Shown: positions 23,726 through 33,244, counted from the stretch's first letter. The stretch is DNA of 36,972 bases from Ruminococcus sp. UBA4321 (GCA_002393815.1 DGUB01000092.1:1-36972), one strand, 5' to 3'. Made by a program: numbers and translations. The notes: generated by a model not told the origin, from the sequence alone.

Positions 23726-26659
23726 TTATTTCTGCTGATTCATCGCCGCAAGCAGACTCCTCAGCCGGATTTTCGCTGCACCTAAATTCGTAATTTCATC
23801 AATCTTTAACTGCGTGTAAAGCTTTCCGGAAGATTCCAGAATGCTCCGCACTTCGTCCGTTGTAATCGCATCAATGCCGCATCCGAATGATACTAACTGT
23901 ACTAACTGCATGTCCGGCTGTGTCGTCACATACTGCGCCGCCCTGTATAATCTGCTGTGATACGTCCACTGATTATAAACATGCAGATGCGGCATTTTCC
24001 CAAGCGGTGCCACACTGTCTTCCGATACCACCGCAAGCCCTAAACTCGTGATTAACTTGTGAATCCCGTGATTAATCTCTTTATCCAGATGATACGGTCT
24101 TCCCGCAAGCACGATAATCTTTCTGCCTTCCGCTCTCGCCTGTGCGATGATTTCACGCGCTTTTCTGGTCGTCTCTCTCCTGAACTCCTCCAGTGCCTTG
24201 TATGCCGCATCCACTGCACCCGGTATCTGCTTCTGTACACCGTATTTTTCCAGTGTCTTCCTCATCACCTGAATGACATTCTTACGGTTATTAATATCCA
24301 GATACGGATTGTAAAAATTATCATGATTCAAACCGCTGTGATTCGCTCTCATCAGCTCCGGATAATACGCCACTACCGGACAGTTGAATTTATTGTCCGT
24401 GTCCGCTTCCCCTAAATTATAGGTCATGCACGGCCAGAAAATAAAGTCCGGCTTCTTCTCCAGTAACGCTTCTATATGCCCGTGCGCTATCTTCGCCGGA
24501 TAACATACCGTATCCGACGGAATTGTGTGCTGTCCCTTGAAATACATCTTCCGGTCACTCTCTCCGGAAGTGATTACTTCAAATCCCAGTTCCGTGAACA
24601 AAGTATGCCAGAAAGGCAACAGCTCATAATAATTCAGCACAAACGGCAAGCCCACAACTGCTCTCTTCCGCGGCGGCTTCTTTTCTGCTATCTCCAGTAA
24701 ACGGTCATATTTATAACTGTATAAATCCGGGACTTCCGTTTCACGCTTGACTCCTGCGCCCTTCTCACAGCGATTCCCCGAAATATACCTTCCGCCGTCC
24801 GAAAATTTAATCACATTCAGCAGACAGTTTGCCGTACATCTTCCGCACCGTACATTTTTCGACGTGTAAGAAAAATTCTCCAGTGCTTCCGGGGATATCA
24901 GCGAACTTTCGCCATTCTCCTCCATCTGCTCTTTCGCATACAACGCCGCACCGAATGCACCCATCAGCCCGGAAATCGCCGGACGAATCACGTTTCTGCC
25001 AATCTCACGCTCAAAACATCTCAGAACCGCATCGTTCAGGAACGTTCCGCCCTGTACGACAATATTCTTTCCCAGTTCTTCCACGCTCCGCGCACGAATT
25101 ACTTTATAAATCGCATTTTTGATAATGGATGCCGACAGTCCGGCTGAAATATCTTCTACGGTCGCGCCGTCCTTCTGCGCCTGCTTGACACTGCTGTTCA
25201 TGAATACCGTACACCGTGAACCAAGTTCCACAGGTCTCTCCGCAAATAAGCCCATCTGCGAAAATTCGCCGATATCATACCCCAGCGCCATCGCAAAGGT
25301 CTGGATAAACGAACCGCACCCCGAAGAACAGGCTTCATTCAGCATGATACTGTCAATCGCCCCGTTCTTAATCTTGAAACATTTGATATCCTGTCCGCCG
25401 ATATCAATAATAAAATCTACATCCGGACAGAAGAAAGATGCTGCCTTGAAATGCGCCACTGTCTCAACAATGCCGTAATCTACCGATAATCCCGCTTTTA
25501 TCAAATCTTCACCGTACCCGGTGACCGCACTCGCCTTGATAATCAGATTTTCATTCTTGTCTCGATATATCTGCTTTAATCTGTCCGCGATTCTGTCAAG
25601 CGGCTGCCCTTCGTTCGATGCATAATGACTGTACAGCAGTCTGCCGTCTTCCGTAATCAGCACCAGCTTCGTCGTCGTCGAACCCGAATCTATACCAAGA
25701 TAGGCTTCGCCTTCATAAGTTCTTAAATCCGCATAGGTCAGGTCACACTGCTTGTGACGCTCTACAAATGCCGCATATTCTTCATGTGACGAGAATAATT
25801 TCTCCCCCGTCATCACATCCGAATTTGCTTTCGCATTCTGTACCTTCTCTAACAGTTCTTTCGCACTCCGGGGCGATTCTTTACTTTCTTCCGCATATAA
25901 CGCGCTCCCCAGTGCTACGAATACAGGTGCCTGCTCCGGAAAGACTGCATTTTCCTCTGAAAGATTCAGCCCTTCCACAAAGGCTTTTCTTAACCCCTTC
26001 TGAAATGACAAGGGTCCTCCCAGAAACAGTATCTTCCCTTTGATTTCTCTGCCCTGCGCCAAGCCTGCCACAGTCTGGTCAACTACCGCCTTGAAAATAC
26101 TCGCGGCGACATCTTCTCTCGCCGCACCCTGATTCAATAACGGCTGAATATCCGATTTCGCAAATACACCGCACCGCGATGCTATCGGATAGGTTCTTTC
26201 TGCTTTCAAAGAAGCTTCATCCAGTTCCTGTACGCTGATTCCCAGCAATGTCGCCATCTGGTCGATAAATGCACCCGTTCCGCCGGCACACGAACCGTTC
26301 ATTCTCTGCTCTACGCCGCCCGTCAGGAAAATAATCTTTGCATCTTCGCCGCCTAATTCTATCACAGCATCCGCATCCGGATAACATGTCCGCACTGCCA
26401 GAAATGCCGCGTGTACTTCCTGTACAAACGATATCCCTGCGGCATTCGCTAATCCTAACCCTGCGGAACCTGTCATCGAACTGCGGAACTGTACATCCGG
26501 AAACTTTTCCGCAATCGCTTCCAACTGTTCCGCTACTGTCTCCTTTACTTTTGAAAAATGCCGCTGATACGCCGAATGCAGAATCTCTCCCGTTTCATTG
26601 CAAACTACTGTCTTGACCGTCGTCGAACCAACGTCAATTCCCAATGCATATATTTTCAT
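23726..26659 (-). CDS. Double acyl-CoA dehydratase activase (BadF/BadG/BcrA/BcrD type) with DUF2229 region
   Basis: 977 residues. Two ASKHA-type ATPase domains in tandem start at GIDVGSTTVK (residue 7) and GIDSGSTTTK (322). Each keeps the two cysteines that in HgdC-type activases bridge a [4Fe-4S] cluster between subunits: C124 (GSCAGGTG) and C163 (SRCGVF), then C444 (EACSSGCG) and C483 (SRCTVF), with the same 39-residue spacing in both. The C-terminal third is the activase-related region with CGRCTANC and DTVCYPAKIAHGH. It is expected to use ATP to pump low-potential electrons into a dehydratase-like partner, probably the next gene. The GGAGG Shine-Dalgarno is clear. Confidence 0.92.
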   Translation of the reverse strand: MKIYALGIDVGSTTVKTVVCNETGEILHSAYQRHFSKVKETVAEQLEAIAEKFPDVQFRSSMTGSAGLGLANAAGISFVQEVHAAFLAVRTCYPDADAVIELGGEDAKIIFLTGGVEQRMNGSCAGGTGAFIDQMATLLGISVQELDEASLKAERTYPIASRCGVFAKSDIQPLLNQGAAREDVAASIFKAVVDQTVAGLAQGREIKGKILFLGGPLSFQKGLRKAFVEGLNLSEENAVFPEQAPVFVALGSALYAEESKESPRSAKELLEKVQNAKANSDVMTGEKLFSSHEEYAAFVERHKQCDLTYADLRTYEGEAYLGIDSGSTTTKLVLITEDGRLLYSHYASNEGQPLDRIADRLKQIYRDKNENLIIKASAVTGYGEDLIKAGLSVDYGIVETVAHFKAASFFCPDVDFIIDIGGQDIKCFKIKNGAIDSIMLNEACSSGCGSFIQTFAMALGYDIGEFSQMGLFAERPVELGSRCTVFMNSSVKQAQKDGATVEDISAGLSASIIKNAIYKVIRARSVEELGKNIVVQGGTFLNDAVLRCFEREIGRNVIRPAISGLMGAFGAALYAKEQMEENGESSLISPEALENFSYTSKNVRCGRCTANCLLNVIKFSDGGRYISGNRCEKGAGVKRETEVPDLYSYKYDRLLEIAEKKPPRKRAVVGLPFVLNYYELLPFWHTLFTELGFEVITSGESDRKMYFKGQHTIPSDTVCYPAKIAHGHIEALLEKKPDFIFWPCMTYNLGEADTDNKFNCPVVAYYPELMRANHSGLNHDNFYNPYLDINNRKNVIQVMRKTLEKYGVQKQIPGAVDAAYKALEEFRRETTRKAREIIAQARAEGRKIIVLAGRPYHLDKEINHGIHKLITSLGLAVVSEDSVAPLGKMPHLHVYNQWTYHSRLYRAAQYVTTQPDMQLVQLVSFGCGIDAITTDEVRSILESSGKLYTQLKIDEITNLGAAKIRLRSLLAAMNQQK

Positions 26660-26690
26660 CCGTCTTCCTCCAATTAATACACGGTGTTAT

Positions 26691-26700
26691 ACTAATTAGT
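26691..26700. promoter_or_regulatory. 10-bp palindrome upstream of the activase gene
   Basis: ACTAATTAGT, perfectly self-complementary, 32 bases before the activase ATG and beside a TATAAC that could be a weak -10 on the minus strand. No good -35 is seen. It is a candidate operator only. Confidence 0.3.
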
Positions 26701-26732
26701 GCCGTTTTTCCTTGATTTTGTTACAAATATTT

Positions 26733-27905
26733 TCATATCAGGCTGTCTTCGTGAATATTCTTCCCATTCTGCATGAAAATTCTCGGAATCCGCTTTGATA
26801 TGCCGCATACCACTTCATATCCAATCGTTCCGTAAATCCCGGCAACTTCATCCGCTGTTATCTCTTCCGCTCCGTCTGCGCCTATCAGCGTCACAATATC
26901 GCCGACTTCCGCTTCCGGTACCTCTGTGATATCTATCATTGTCTGATCCATGCAGACACGTCCTGTAATCCGACACCTCACGCCATGCACCAGAACTTCT
27001 CCGCGGTTTGACAATAACCGGGAATATCCGTCCGCATAGCCTATCGTCATGGTAGCTATCCGCCGCGTTTCTCCGGCACGGTAAGTCCTTCCATAACTGA
27101 TGCTGTCCCCGGCATGTACTTCCTTGATATGACTAATCCGCGTCCGGAATGACAAGACCGGCTGTAAGTCCAAAGGTACTGCAAGCGCGGCATTCGGCTT
27201 CAGTCCGTACATGATGATTCCTGCCCGTGCAAGCGTACTCTCCGGCTGATTATGATAACAAACCGCCGCACTGTTCATGCAATGCACATGCTTCAGAACA
27301 ATTCCCTTTTCCCGTAATCTTTCCGCAACAGCGAAAAAATGCGCTTCCTGTTCACGGGTATATTCCAGATTTTCCGGGTCATCTTCATCCGCAACCGCAA
27401 AATGCGTGAAAATGCCTTCCACTTTCAGCCCCGGCTTCTGCACACACCGCTCTGCTGCTTCCGCACAGGCTTCCGGATTCCCTGCCGGCAGTCCGATTCT
27501 TCCCATACCTGTATCCAGCTTGATATGACACCGAACCGGCTTTCCTTCTTCTGCATACCCGGAAAGTTCCCCGGCATACGCTTCCGATACAACCGCCTGA
27601 ATAATATTATACTCCGCCAGTAAAGGCGCACACTCCGGCGAACTGTACCCTAAAATCAGAATTTCCCCTTCCGGACACCATTTCCGCACCCGAACCGCTT
27701 CTTCAAAACTCGATACCGCATAAAACCGAATCCCAAGTTCATAAAGCTTCTTACAGACAAATTCTTCTCCATGTCCGTAGGCATCCGCTTTCACTACAGC
27801 ACAATATTCAGTTGTCTCTGCCAGCTTCTCACGAATTACTTTCACATTATGCGCCAGTGCATCCAGTGAAATTTCTGCCCATGCTCTCTCTCTATATTCT
27901 ATCAT
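26733..27905 (-). CDS. alr: Alanine racemase
   Basis: 390-residue PLP enzyme that makes D-alanine for peptidoglycan. Lys39 in VVKADAYGHG is the PLP-binding lysine, and the opposing catalytic Tyr lies in SISYGRTYRAG (about 268). RCHIKLDTGMGRIG and CMDQTMIDIT are also family signatures. AAGGAGA precedes the ATG. It is divergent from the SLOG gene at 28095, and the 189-base gap is AT-rich, with an 11-bp inverted repeat at 27992-28015. The activase gene downstream is 73 bases away and probably has its own transcription. Confidence 0.96.
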   Translation of the reverse strand: MIEYRERAWAEISLDALAHNVKVIREKLAETTEYCAVVKADAYGHGEEFVCKKLYELGIRFYAVSSFEEAVRVRKWCPEGEILILGYSSPECAPLLAEYNIIQAVVSEAYAGELSGYAEEGKPVRCHIKLDTGMGRIGLPAGNPEACAEAAERCVQKPGLKVEGIFTHFAVADEDDPENLEYTREQEAHFFAVAERLREKGIVLKHVHCMNSAAVCYHNQPESTLARAGIIMYGLKPNAALAVPLDLQPVLSFRTRISHIKEVHAGDSISYGRTYRAGETRRIATMTIGYADGYSRLLSNRGEVLVHGVRCRITGRVCMDQTMIDITEVPEAEVGDIVTLIGADGAEEITADEVAGIYGTIGYEVVCGISKRIPRIFMQNGKNIHEDSLI

Positions 27906-27991
27906 GAATACTTTCGTCTCCTTATCAATTCTAAAATTAAATATAAAAATTATAAAAAATAATATATTGCCCTCTTATCCCCGGTTATTTC

Positions 27992-28015
27992 CAGAATTTT
28001 TTCAAAAAAATTCTG
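27992..28015. repeat. Inverted repeat in the alr/SLOG intergenic region
   Basis: CAGAATTTTTT (27992-28002) pairs perfectly with AAAAAATTCTG (28005-28015), with only two bases between them, so it would extrude poorly as a hairpin. It is a possible protein-binding site upstream of both genes. Confidence 0.4.
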
Positions 28016-28023
28016 ATTTTCAC

Positions 28024-28052
28024 TTGTAGTTTATGACTGAATATGCTATAAT
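28024..28052 (+). promoter_or_regulatory. Promoter of the SLOG-family gene
   Basis: TTGTAG (28024-28029), a 17-base spacer and TATAAT (28047-28052). The -10 is perfect and the -35 has two mismatches. It lies 42 bases before the ATG at 28095. Confidence 0.7.
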
Positions 28053-28094
28053 AGAAATGATTGTTATCAACCACGGAGGTGCAAGCATTCAGAT

Positions 28095-28697
28095 ATGAAA
28101 CTGACAGAAACTTCTTATCCGTTTCCGGAGAACCCGGAACATACCCTCTGCTTTACCGGTCACAGACCGGACAAGCTCCCCGAAGGCGTTCAGCTGACTG
28201 CTCTGATTCAGGCACTGTATTATTATATTGATTCTGCCATTGCGCAGGGATATACTTACTTCCTTGACGGCATGGCGGACGGCATTGATTATCTCGCGGC
28301 AGAGTACCTGTTCCGGAAAAGGTCAGAGTTCCGGGAAATCCGCATCATCGGCATTCAGCCGTGCCGCAATTATGCCGACTTCTTCCGATACCGTCACTAT
28401 AATATGCAGCACCTGACGGAAATGCAGCAGGGCTTCGACAGCATTGTCTGCTTAGAAGGCGAATTCGACAGGTTCGGCGGCAGAAAAAATGATTTCCTGT
28501 TTATCAACAGAAACCGCTTTCTGGCTGACCACGCTTCTGCGCTGATTGCAGTCTGTTCTCTCGAACGCTCCGGCTCCAAACAAACCGTCGACTATGCAAG
28601 ACAGAAAAAACTTCTCATATGGCGGCTGGAAGCCAACCCCAATCTTCTCTATACCCCTAAGCCGGAAAAGTGGCCGGTGGAAAAAATCAATTTCTGA
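28095..28697 (+). CDS. SLOG-family (DUF1273 / YpsA-like) protein
   Basis: 200 residues. A Rossmann-like SLOG fold is indicated by LCFTGHRPDKLP (about 18-29), YFLDGMADGIDYLAAEY (about 56-72) and the late ALIAVCSLERSGSKQTVDYA, with the glycine-rich nucleotide-binding features of the DUF1273/YpsA group. SLOG proteins bind nucleotides or nucleotide-derived ligands; a defined reaction is not known for this group. GGAGGT lies 14 bases before the ATG, which is rather far. It stands alone between alr (divergent) and the LCP-like gene. Confidence 0.8.
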   Translation: MKLTETSYPFPENPEHTLCFTGHRPDKLPEGVQLTALIQALYYYIDSAIAQGYTYFLDGMADGIDYLAAEYLFRKRSEFREIRIIGIQPCRNYADFFRYRHYNMQHLTEMQQGFDSIVCLEGEFDRFGGRKNDFLFINRNRFLADHASALIAVCSLERSGSKQTVDYARQKKLLIWRLEANPNLLYTPKPEKWPVEKINF

Positions 28698-28865
28698 CTA
28701 TGCGTCAATCTGTGATTCTATTCTATTATAACACGCTTTCCGCAAAAAAGCAAGGGGCATGACAAACTTTCAGATTTTTAGCAGCTTATCCAGAAAAATC
28801 CAAAAATCAGTCTGTGCATTATGCAATTATGCAGATGCTATCACCATCAAGGAGGAATTTTTATT

Positions 28866-29882
28866 ATGGCAAAAGCAAAAAAAGGACATGTGGCGATTCC
28901 GTTCCTGCTCGCATTCCTGCTCGGTATCGTAGGAATCGGCGGCATTGCATTCTATCTGTTCAATCAGCTCAATGCAAAGGAGGATACGCGCTCGATGGTC
29001 TCCAGCGTGACCAAACCTACCGAAGCCGACAATATGACGCTGATGTTCGTCCTCGACGAACCTTCTGACGCTTCTCCGCTCACCTTCATGGCGGCAAGAG
29101 TTCTCCCCGCAGACAAAAAAATTATCCTGATTTCCATTCCGTCCAATATGCTCGCTATTGTCGACGGCAGACAGGATACGTTAACCAATTTCTATAAAAC
29201 CGGCGGCATTCAGAGTGCTATGAACGCCATCCAGAACGAAGCCGGCATCTATGCAGACAGATTTATTATTCTCAATTCGGAATCTTTCCAGAAAATCTGC
29301 AATATTTATGCAGGTGTCAACTATCAGATTCCGCTCGGCACACAGGGCTTTGCCGACAGTTCCGAACCGCAGTATCTGGGTCCGGCACAGATTGAAAAAC
29401 TTATTACCAATCCTTTCTTCGAGAACGGCGAAAGTGAACGCAGTGCCATCGCTTCCGATGTCATTTCCGAAATGATTAACCAGACCGACTATGACAGAAT
29501 TGTCGCTTCTATGGATTCCAATTTCCGGACACTTATCAACATGATGAATACGGATATTTCTTCCATCGACTACAGCAACGAGAAAACTGCCCTCAAATAT
29601 ATGTATACTTACGGCAGCCGCCTGTGTACCTTCCGCCTTGCGACCGGCAGTACTTCCAGCGACGGCGTTTTCGTCCTCGACAGCGATTTTCATGAAAGTA
29701 TCTCTGAATATTTCGGAAATGCTGCTACTCATGCCGCCGCTTCTCCCGTTCCGGAAGCCGTTCCTGCCGCTGTACCGGAAACCACACCGGAAGCCGCTCC
29801 GGATGCTGATGCAGAAGCCGCTCCGGATGCCGACGCCGAAGCCGCTCCGGATGCCGATGCCGAAGCCGCTCCGGAACAGTAA
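28866..29882 (+). CDS. LytR-CpsA-Psr-like membrane protein with degenerate active site and Ala/Asp repeat tail
   Basis: 338 residues: one N-terminal membrane segment (about 9-32) and an extracytoplasmic domain. MTLMFVLDEP, KIILISIPSNMLAIV and FIILNSESFQKICNIYAGVNYQIP follow the LCP fold, whose members attach wall polymers to peptidoglycan. The SIPRD motif of active LCP proteins reads SIPSN here, so a key arginine and aspartate are lost, and the protein may be non-catalytic. The tail is Ala/Pro-rich with three APDADAEA repeats. AAGGAGGAATTTTTATT precedes the ATG at 28866; the frame from 28821 includes the Shine-Dalgarno and is rejected. tatD starts 5 bases later. Confidence 0.65.
   Translation: MAKAKKGHVAIPFLLAFLLGIVGIGGIAFYLFNQLNAKEDTRSMVSSVTKPTEADNMTLMFVLDEPSDASPLTFMAARVLPADKKIILISIPSNMLAIVDGRQDTLTNFYKTGGIQSAMNAIQNEAGIYADRFIILNSESFQKICNIYAGVNYQIPLGTQGFADSSEPQYLGPAQIEKLITNPFFENGESERSAIASDVISEMINQTDYDRIVASMDSNFRTLINMMNTDISSIDYSNEKTALKYMYTYGSRLCTFRLATGSTSSDGVFVLDSDFHESISEYFGNAATHAAASPVPEAVPAAVPETTPEAAPDADAEAAPDADAEAAPDADAEAAPEQ
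29790..29876 (+). repeat. 24-bp tandem repeat, three copies plus a partial
   Basis: Units at 29790-29813, 29814-29837 and 29838-29861, then 15 bases of a fourth, encoding EAAPDADA repeats at the end of the LCP-like protein. Copies differ only at synonymous positions. Confidence 0.9.
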
Positions 29883-29887
29883 TCACT

Positions 29888-30661
29888 ATGCAGTATCATC
29901 ATATCTTCGATACTCATGCCCACTATGCAAGCAGAAGATTCGATAACGGCAGGGAAGAACTGCTTTCCAGAATCCTCCCCGATGCCGGAATTCAATACAT
30001 TATGCTCGCCGGTATCGAAATTCCTGACTGCTTCCAGAGTGCTGCTCTCGCACAGAAATATCCCTATCTCTATTGCAGTGCCGGACTTCATCCCAGCTAT
30101 CTTGATTCCCGTCCCGATGACTGGCAAACCCAAATCAGAACCCTTGCTCAATTCCATAAATGCAAGGCTATCGGTGAAATCGGTCTGGATTATCACCTCG
30201 GCAAAGAAAACGCCCCCTTACAAAAAGAAATCCTTATCCGGCAGATTCAACTCGCCAAAGAACTCGATTTGCCTTGTATCTTCCATTTCCGGGACGCTAC
30301 CGGCGACGCAGTACAAATTCTGAAACAATATCAGCCGCGCGGCGTTCTTCACTGCTTCAACGGCTCCGCCGAAACTGCTAAAGAATTACTCAAAATTCCA
30401 GACCTGTATTTCAGCTTCTCCGGCGTGATTACTTATCAGAATGTCAGAAAACCGCTCGAAGCTCTGAAAATTCTCCCTCAGGACAGAATCCTGATTGAAA
30501 CAGATGCGCCTTACCTTACTCCCGAACCCTTCCGGAACAGACGCTGTGACAGTTCCATGATTATTCTCACTGCCGAAAAAGCTGCTAAAATCCGGAATCT
30601 ACCCACACAGGATTTTATAACAATCTGCTGTGAAAATGCCTGCCGCATCTTCCGTATTTGA
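29888..30661 (+). CDS. tatD: TatD-family metal-dependent hydrolase (DNase-like)
   Basis: 257 residues, TIM-barrel amidohydrolase fold. Metal ligands: H10 and H12 (DTHAHY), E97 (GEIGLDYH), H133 (IFHFRDA), H155 (LHCFNGS) and D206 (IETDAPYLTP). TatD enzymes cut DNA ends and help in quality control; the specific role here is unknown. The Shine-Dalgarno is weak, and the start lies 5 bases after the LCP-like stop, suggesting translational coupling. The TatD-associated radical SAM gene is not adjacent but at 5481. Confidence 0.93.
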   Translation: MQYHHIFDTHAHYASRRFDNGREELLSRILPDAGIQYIMLAGIEIPDCFQSAALAQKYPYLYCSAGLHPSYLDSRPDDWQTQIRTLAQFHKCKAIGEIGLDYHLGKENAPLQKEILIRQIQLAKELDLPCIFHFRDATGDAVQILKQYQPRGVLHCFNGSAETAKELLKIPDLYFSFSGVITYQNVRKPLEALKILPQDRILIETDAPYLTPEPFRNRRCDSSMIILTAEKAAKIRNLPTQDFITICCENACRIFRI

Positions 30662-30689
30662 TAATTTGCTGAAAATCTTCCGCAAACTA

Positions 30690-30718
30690 TTGACTTTACC
30701 CGCATTTTGTAATATAAT
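30690..30718 (+). promoter_or_regulatory. Promoter of secDF
   Basis: TTGACT (30690-30695), a 17-base spacer and TATAAT (30713-30718). One mismatch overall. It starts 28 bases after the tatD stop. Confidence 0.85.
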
Positions 30719-30791
30719 ATTTATGATTGTCGTGAAAAACGGCTTTTTATCATTACCCCAAAAATAAGAGAAAACAGGAGGTCATTCAAAC

Positions 30792-33110
30792 GTGAACAAA
30801 CGAATCGGAAAACCCGTCTTCTTTGTCGCTTTTGTTCTCATTCTCGCTTTCGCCCTCACTACCGTGTTCGGCGTGGCGACTTACAACGGCGACATTAAGC
30901 ACACATGGGTTCACAGCCTGGAGGACATTCGCCTTGGTATCGATATTCAGGGCGGCGTGGATGTCACCTTTGAACCCGATGAAGGCGTGGAAGCAACTGA
31001 CGAACAGATGGACGCTGCTTTACAGGTCATCAAACTGCGACTTACCAACCTGAGCATCAACGACAGCGAAACTTATGTGGATTATAATAATAACCGCATT
31101 ATCGTCCGCTTCCCGTGGCAGTCCGGTGAGGACAACTTCGACCCTGCTGCCGCTGTCAACGAACTCGGTCAGATGTCCGAATTAACTTTCCGCTACGGCT
31201 CGGATATTACTGGTGATGTCATTCTGACCGGCTCCAGTGTCGATACCGCAACTCCCGGCTATGACCAGCAGAATGACCAGTGGGTCGTTCAGCTGAAACT
31301 CAACGACTCCGGCAAAGATGCGTTCGCTACTGCTACCACGACACAGGCTGCCAATAACGGCTATATCTCCATCTGGATGGACGAAACCTGCATTTCCAAT
31401 GCGACTGTTAACGAAGCTATCACCAGCGGCGATGCTGTTATTTCCGGCAATTTCACTTCCGAATCCGCAAAACAGCTCGCTGACCAGATTACTTCCGGTG
31501 CGCTTCCGTTCTCCCTGCATTCCACAAGCACCAAAACCCTCTCCCCGACTCTCGGCTCCGGTGCGCTCCGGGCTATGGTTCTCAGCGGCTTAATCGCACT
31601 CGCTTTCATCTGCATTTATATGCTCGTCCTCTACAGACTCCCCGGCTTTGTTGCCGTTATCGGTCTGATTGGTCAGGTCGCAGGCATGCTCGCTGCCGTT
31701 TCCGGATGGTTCGGATTCCTGCCAAGCTCTACCCTTACCATTCCCGGTATCGCCGGTATTATCCTCTCTGTCGGCATGGGCGTTGACTGTAATATCATCA
31801 CTGCCGAACGTATCAAAGAAGAACTCGCAAGAGGCAAATCCATTGAAACCGCTCTCAAAGCCGGCTATTCCAATGCCTTTTCCGCTATCCTCGACGGCAA
31901 CCTCACTCTTGCGATTGTTGCCCTCATCCTCATGGGCGCATTTGGTACAGACAACGCTATCACAAAATTACTGAACGCGACTATCTTCTATTTCTTCGGC
32001 GCAACTACAGAAGGCTTTATCTATTCTTTCGGTTTTACCCTTATCATGGGCGTTATCCTCAACTTCGTGATGGGTGTGTTCGCTGCAAGACTTATGACTT
32101 TCTCCCTCACAAGATTCAAGGCTTTCCAGAAACCTGCACTTTTCAATTACAACAAGGACAGGTATCAAGAAGCAAGACAGTTCCATTTCAGCGAAAACAA
32201 GAAGAAATTCTTCATCATTTCGGCAGTTCTGGTTGTCTTCTCCCTCTGTACTACTTTCTTCGGCGTGGAAGTCTCTATCGACTTCAAGGGCGGTACTATC
32301 GTTTCTTACTCCTACAGCGGAGACCTCAATGAAACCGCCTGCCAGTCCGCCATTGAAGGCATCCTCAATACTCCCGTTACCCTCCAGAAAGGCGAAAGCT
32401 TCGACGCGGATACCAATATCCTGACTGTTTCTTTCAGCTATGACGAAAGCCTTACCCTCGAACAGCAGGAAGCTATGCTCAATGCTATGCTCGAAACTTA
32501 TCCCGATAACAACATTCAGGAACTCGAAAGCAATGATGTCAGCCCGTCTTCCGGTCGGGAATTCTTCGCAAAATGTATCGTGGCTGTTATCTTCGCTGCT
32601 ATCCTCCTGATTATCTATATCGCTCTGCGATTCAAGAAAATCAGCGGCTGGTCTGCCGGTATCTTTACTATCATCACTCTGCTGCATGATATCATCATCA
32701 CTTACGGCAGCTTCGTCCTCTGCGGCTTTGAAATCGACTCCAACTTCATGGCTGTCGTTTTGACCATCTTCGGCTATTCTATCAATAATACTATCATCGT
32801 TTATGACAGAATCCGCGAAAATCAGAAACTGATGAGTCAGGATTCTACTGTTGCTGAACTTGTCAACAGAAGCGCAAGCCAGACTATGCGCCGTTCCCTC
32901 AGAACTTCCATCACTACTGTTTCTACTATGATTATCATCAGCGTTGTCGCTTCTATCTTCAATGTCAACAGTATTCTCAGCTTCTCCGTTCCGATGACCT
33001 TCGGTCTGATTGCCGGTACTTATTCTTCCCAGTGTATCGCGCCTACCCTCTGGGTTTGGTGGAACGAACACCTCAATAACAAAACTATCAAAGACTTAGC
33101 AGTCAAGTAA
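30792..33110 (+). CDS. secDF: Protein translocase subunit SecDF (fused)
   Basis: 772 residues, SecD and SecF joined in one chain with the expected 12 membrane segments. They use the proton gradient to complete protein export through SecYEG. The SecD half: TM1 at about 8-28, RLGIDIQGGVDVTFEP (about 46-61), the periplasmic P1 domain, and the TM4 motif GIILSVGMGVDCNIITAERIKEEL (shown in part) with the Asp of the proton path. The SecF half starts near residue 475 with GVEVSIDFKGGT and has IFGYSINNTIIVYDRIREN. GTG is the start, with AGGAGG 10 bases upstream. A terminator follows. Confidence 0.96.
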   Translation: MNKRIGKPVFFVAFVLILAFALTTVFGVATYNGDIKHTWVHSLEDIRLGIDIQGGVDVTFEPDEGVEATDEQMDAALQVIKLRLTNLSINDSETYVDYNNNRIIVRFPWQSGEDNFDPAAAVNELGQMSELTFRYGSDITGDVILTGSSVDTATPGYDQQNDQWVVQLKLNDSGKDAFATATTTQAANNGYISIWMDETCISNATVNEAITSGDAVISGNFTSESAKQLADQITSGALPFSLHSTSTKTLSPTLGSGALRAMVLSGLIALAFICIYMLVLYRLPGFVAVIGLIGQVAGMLAAVSGWFGFLPSSTLTIPGIAGIILSVGMGVDCNIITAERIKEELARGKSIETALKAGYSNAFSAILDGNLTLAIVALILMGAFGTDNAITKLLNATIFYFFGATTEGFIYSFGFTLIMGVILNFVMGVFAARLMTFSLTRFKAFQKPALFNYNKDRYQEARQFHFSENKKKFFIISAVLVVFSLCTTFFGVEVSIDFKGGTIVSYSYSGDLNETACQSAIEGILNTPVTLQKGESFDADTNILTVSFSYDESLTLEQQEAMLNAMLETYPDNNIQELESNDVSPSSGREFFAKCIVAVIFAAILLIIYIALRFKKISGWSAGIFTIITLLHDIIITYGSFVLCGFEIDSNFMAVVLTIFGYSINNTIIVYDRIRENQKLMSQDSTVAELVNRSASQTMRRSLRTSITTVSTMIIISVVASIFNVNSILSFSVPMTFGLIAGTYSSQCIAPTLWVWWNEHLNNKTIKDLAVK

Positions 33111-33124
33111 ACTACTGTTAAATT

Positions 33125-33154
33125 TCCGGCGGACAAAAGCCCGCCGGATTTTTT
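33125..33154 (+). terminator. Rho-independent terminator after secDF
   Basis: 8-bp stem TCCGGCGG/CCGCCGGA (33125-33132, 33141-33148), an 8-base loop and six T at 33149-33154. Confidence 0.9.
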
Positions 33155-33215
33155 ATCCCCTCTCTATTCATGTTTTATATTTTTTTCCTGATTTTTAAGC
33201 TTGCTTTTATTACAC

Positions 33216-33244
33216 TTGACAAAATTCTGAAAATATGCTATAAT
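33216..33244 (+). promoter_or_regulatory. Consensus promoter of the sugar-binding lipoprotein gene
   Basis: TTGACA (33216-33221), a 17-base spacer and TATAAT (33239-33244), with an extended -10 TG at 33236-33237. All twelve core positions match. The leader to the ATG is about 70 bases and shows no clear riboswitch fold. Confidence 0.92.

Noticed and set aside
28698..28865. Possible regulatory RNA or riboswitch in the gap before the LCP-like gene
   Set aside because: The 168 bases are AT-rich with no convincing conserved fold, terminator or consensus promoter.
31968..33071. Long minus-strand open frame of 367 codons
   Set aside because: It lies wholly antisense to the SecF half of secDF, which is certain. 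The frame is open because of the C/T-rich codon bias of the plus strand.
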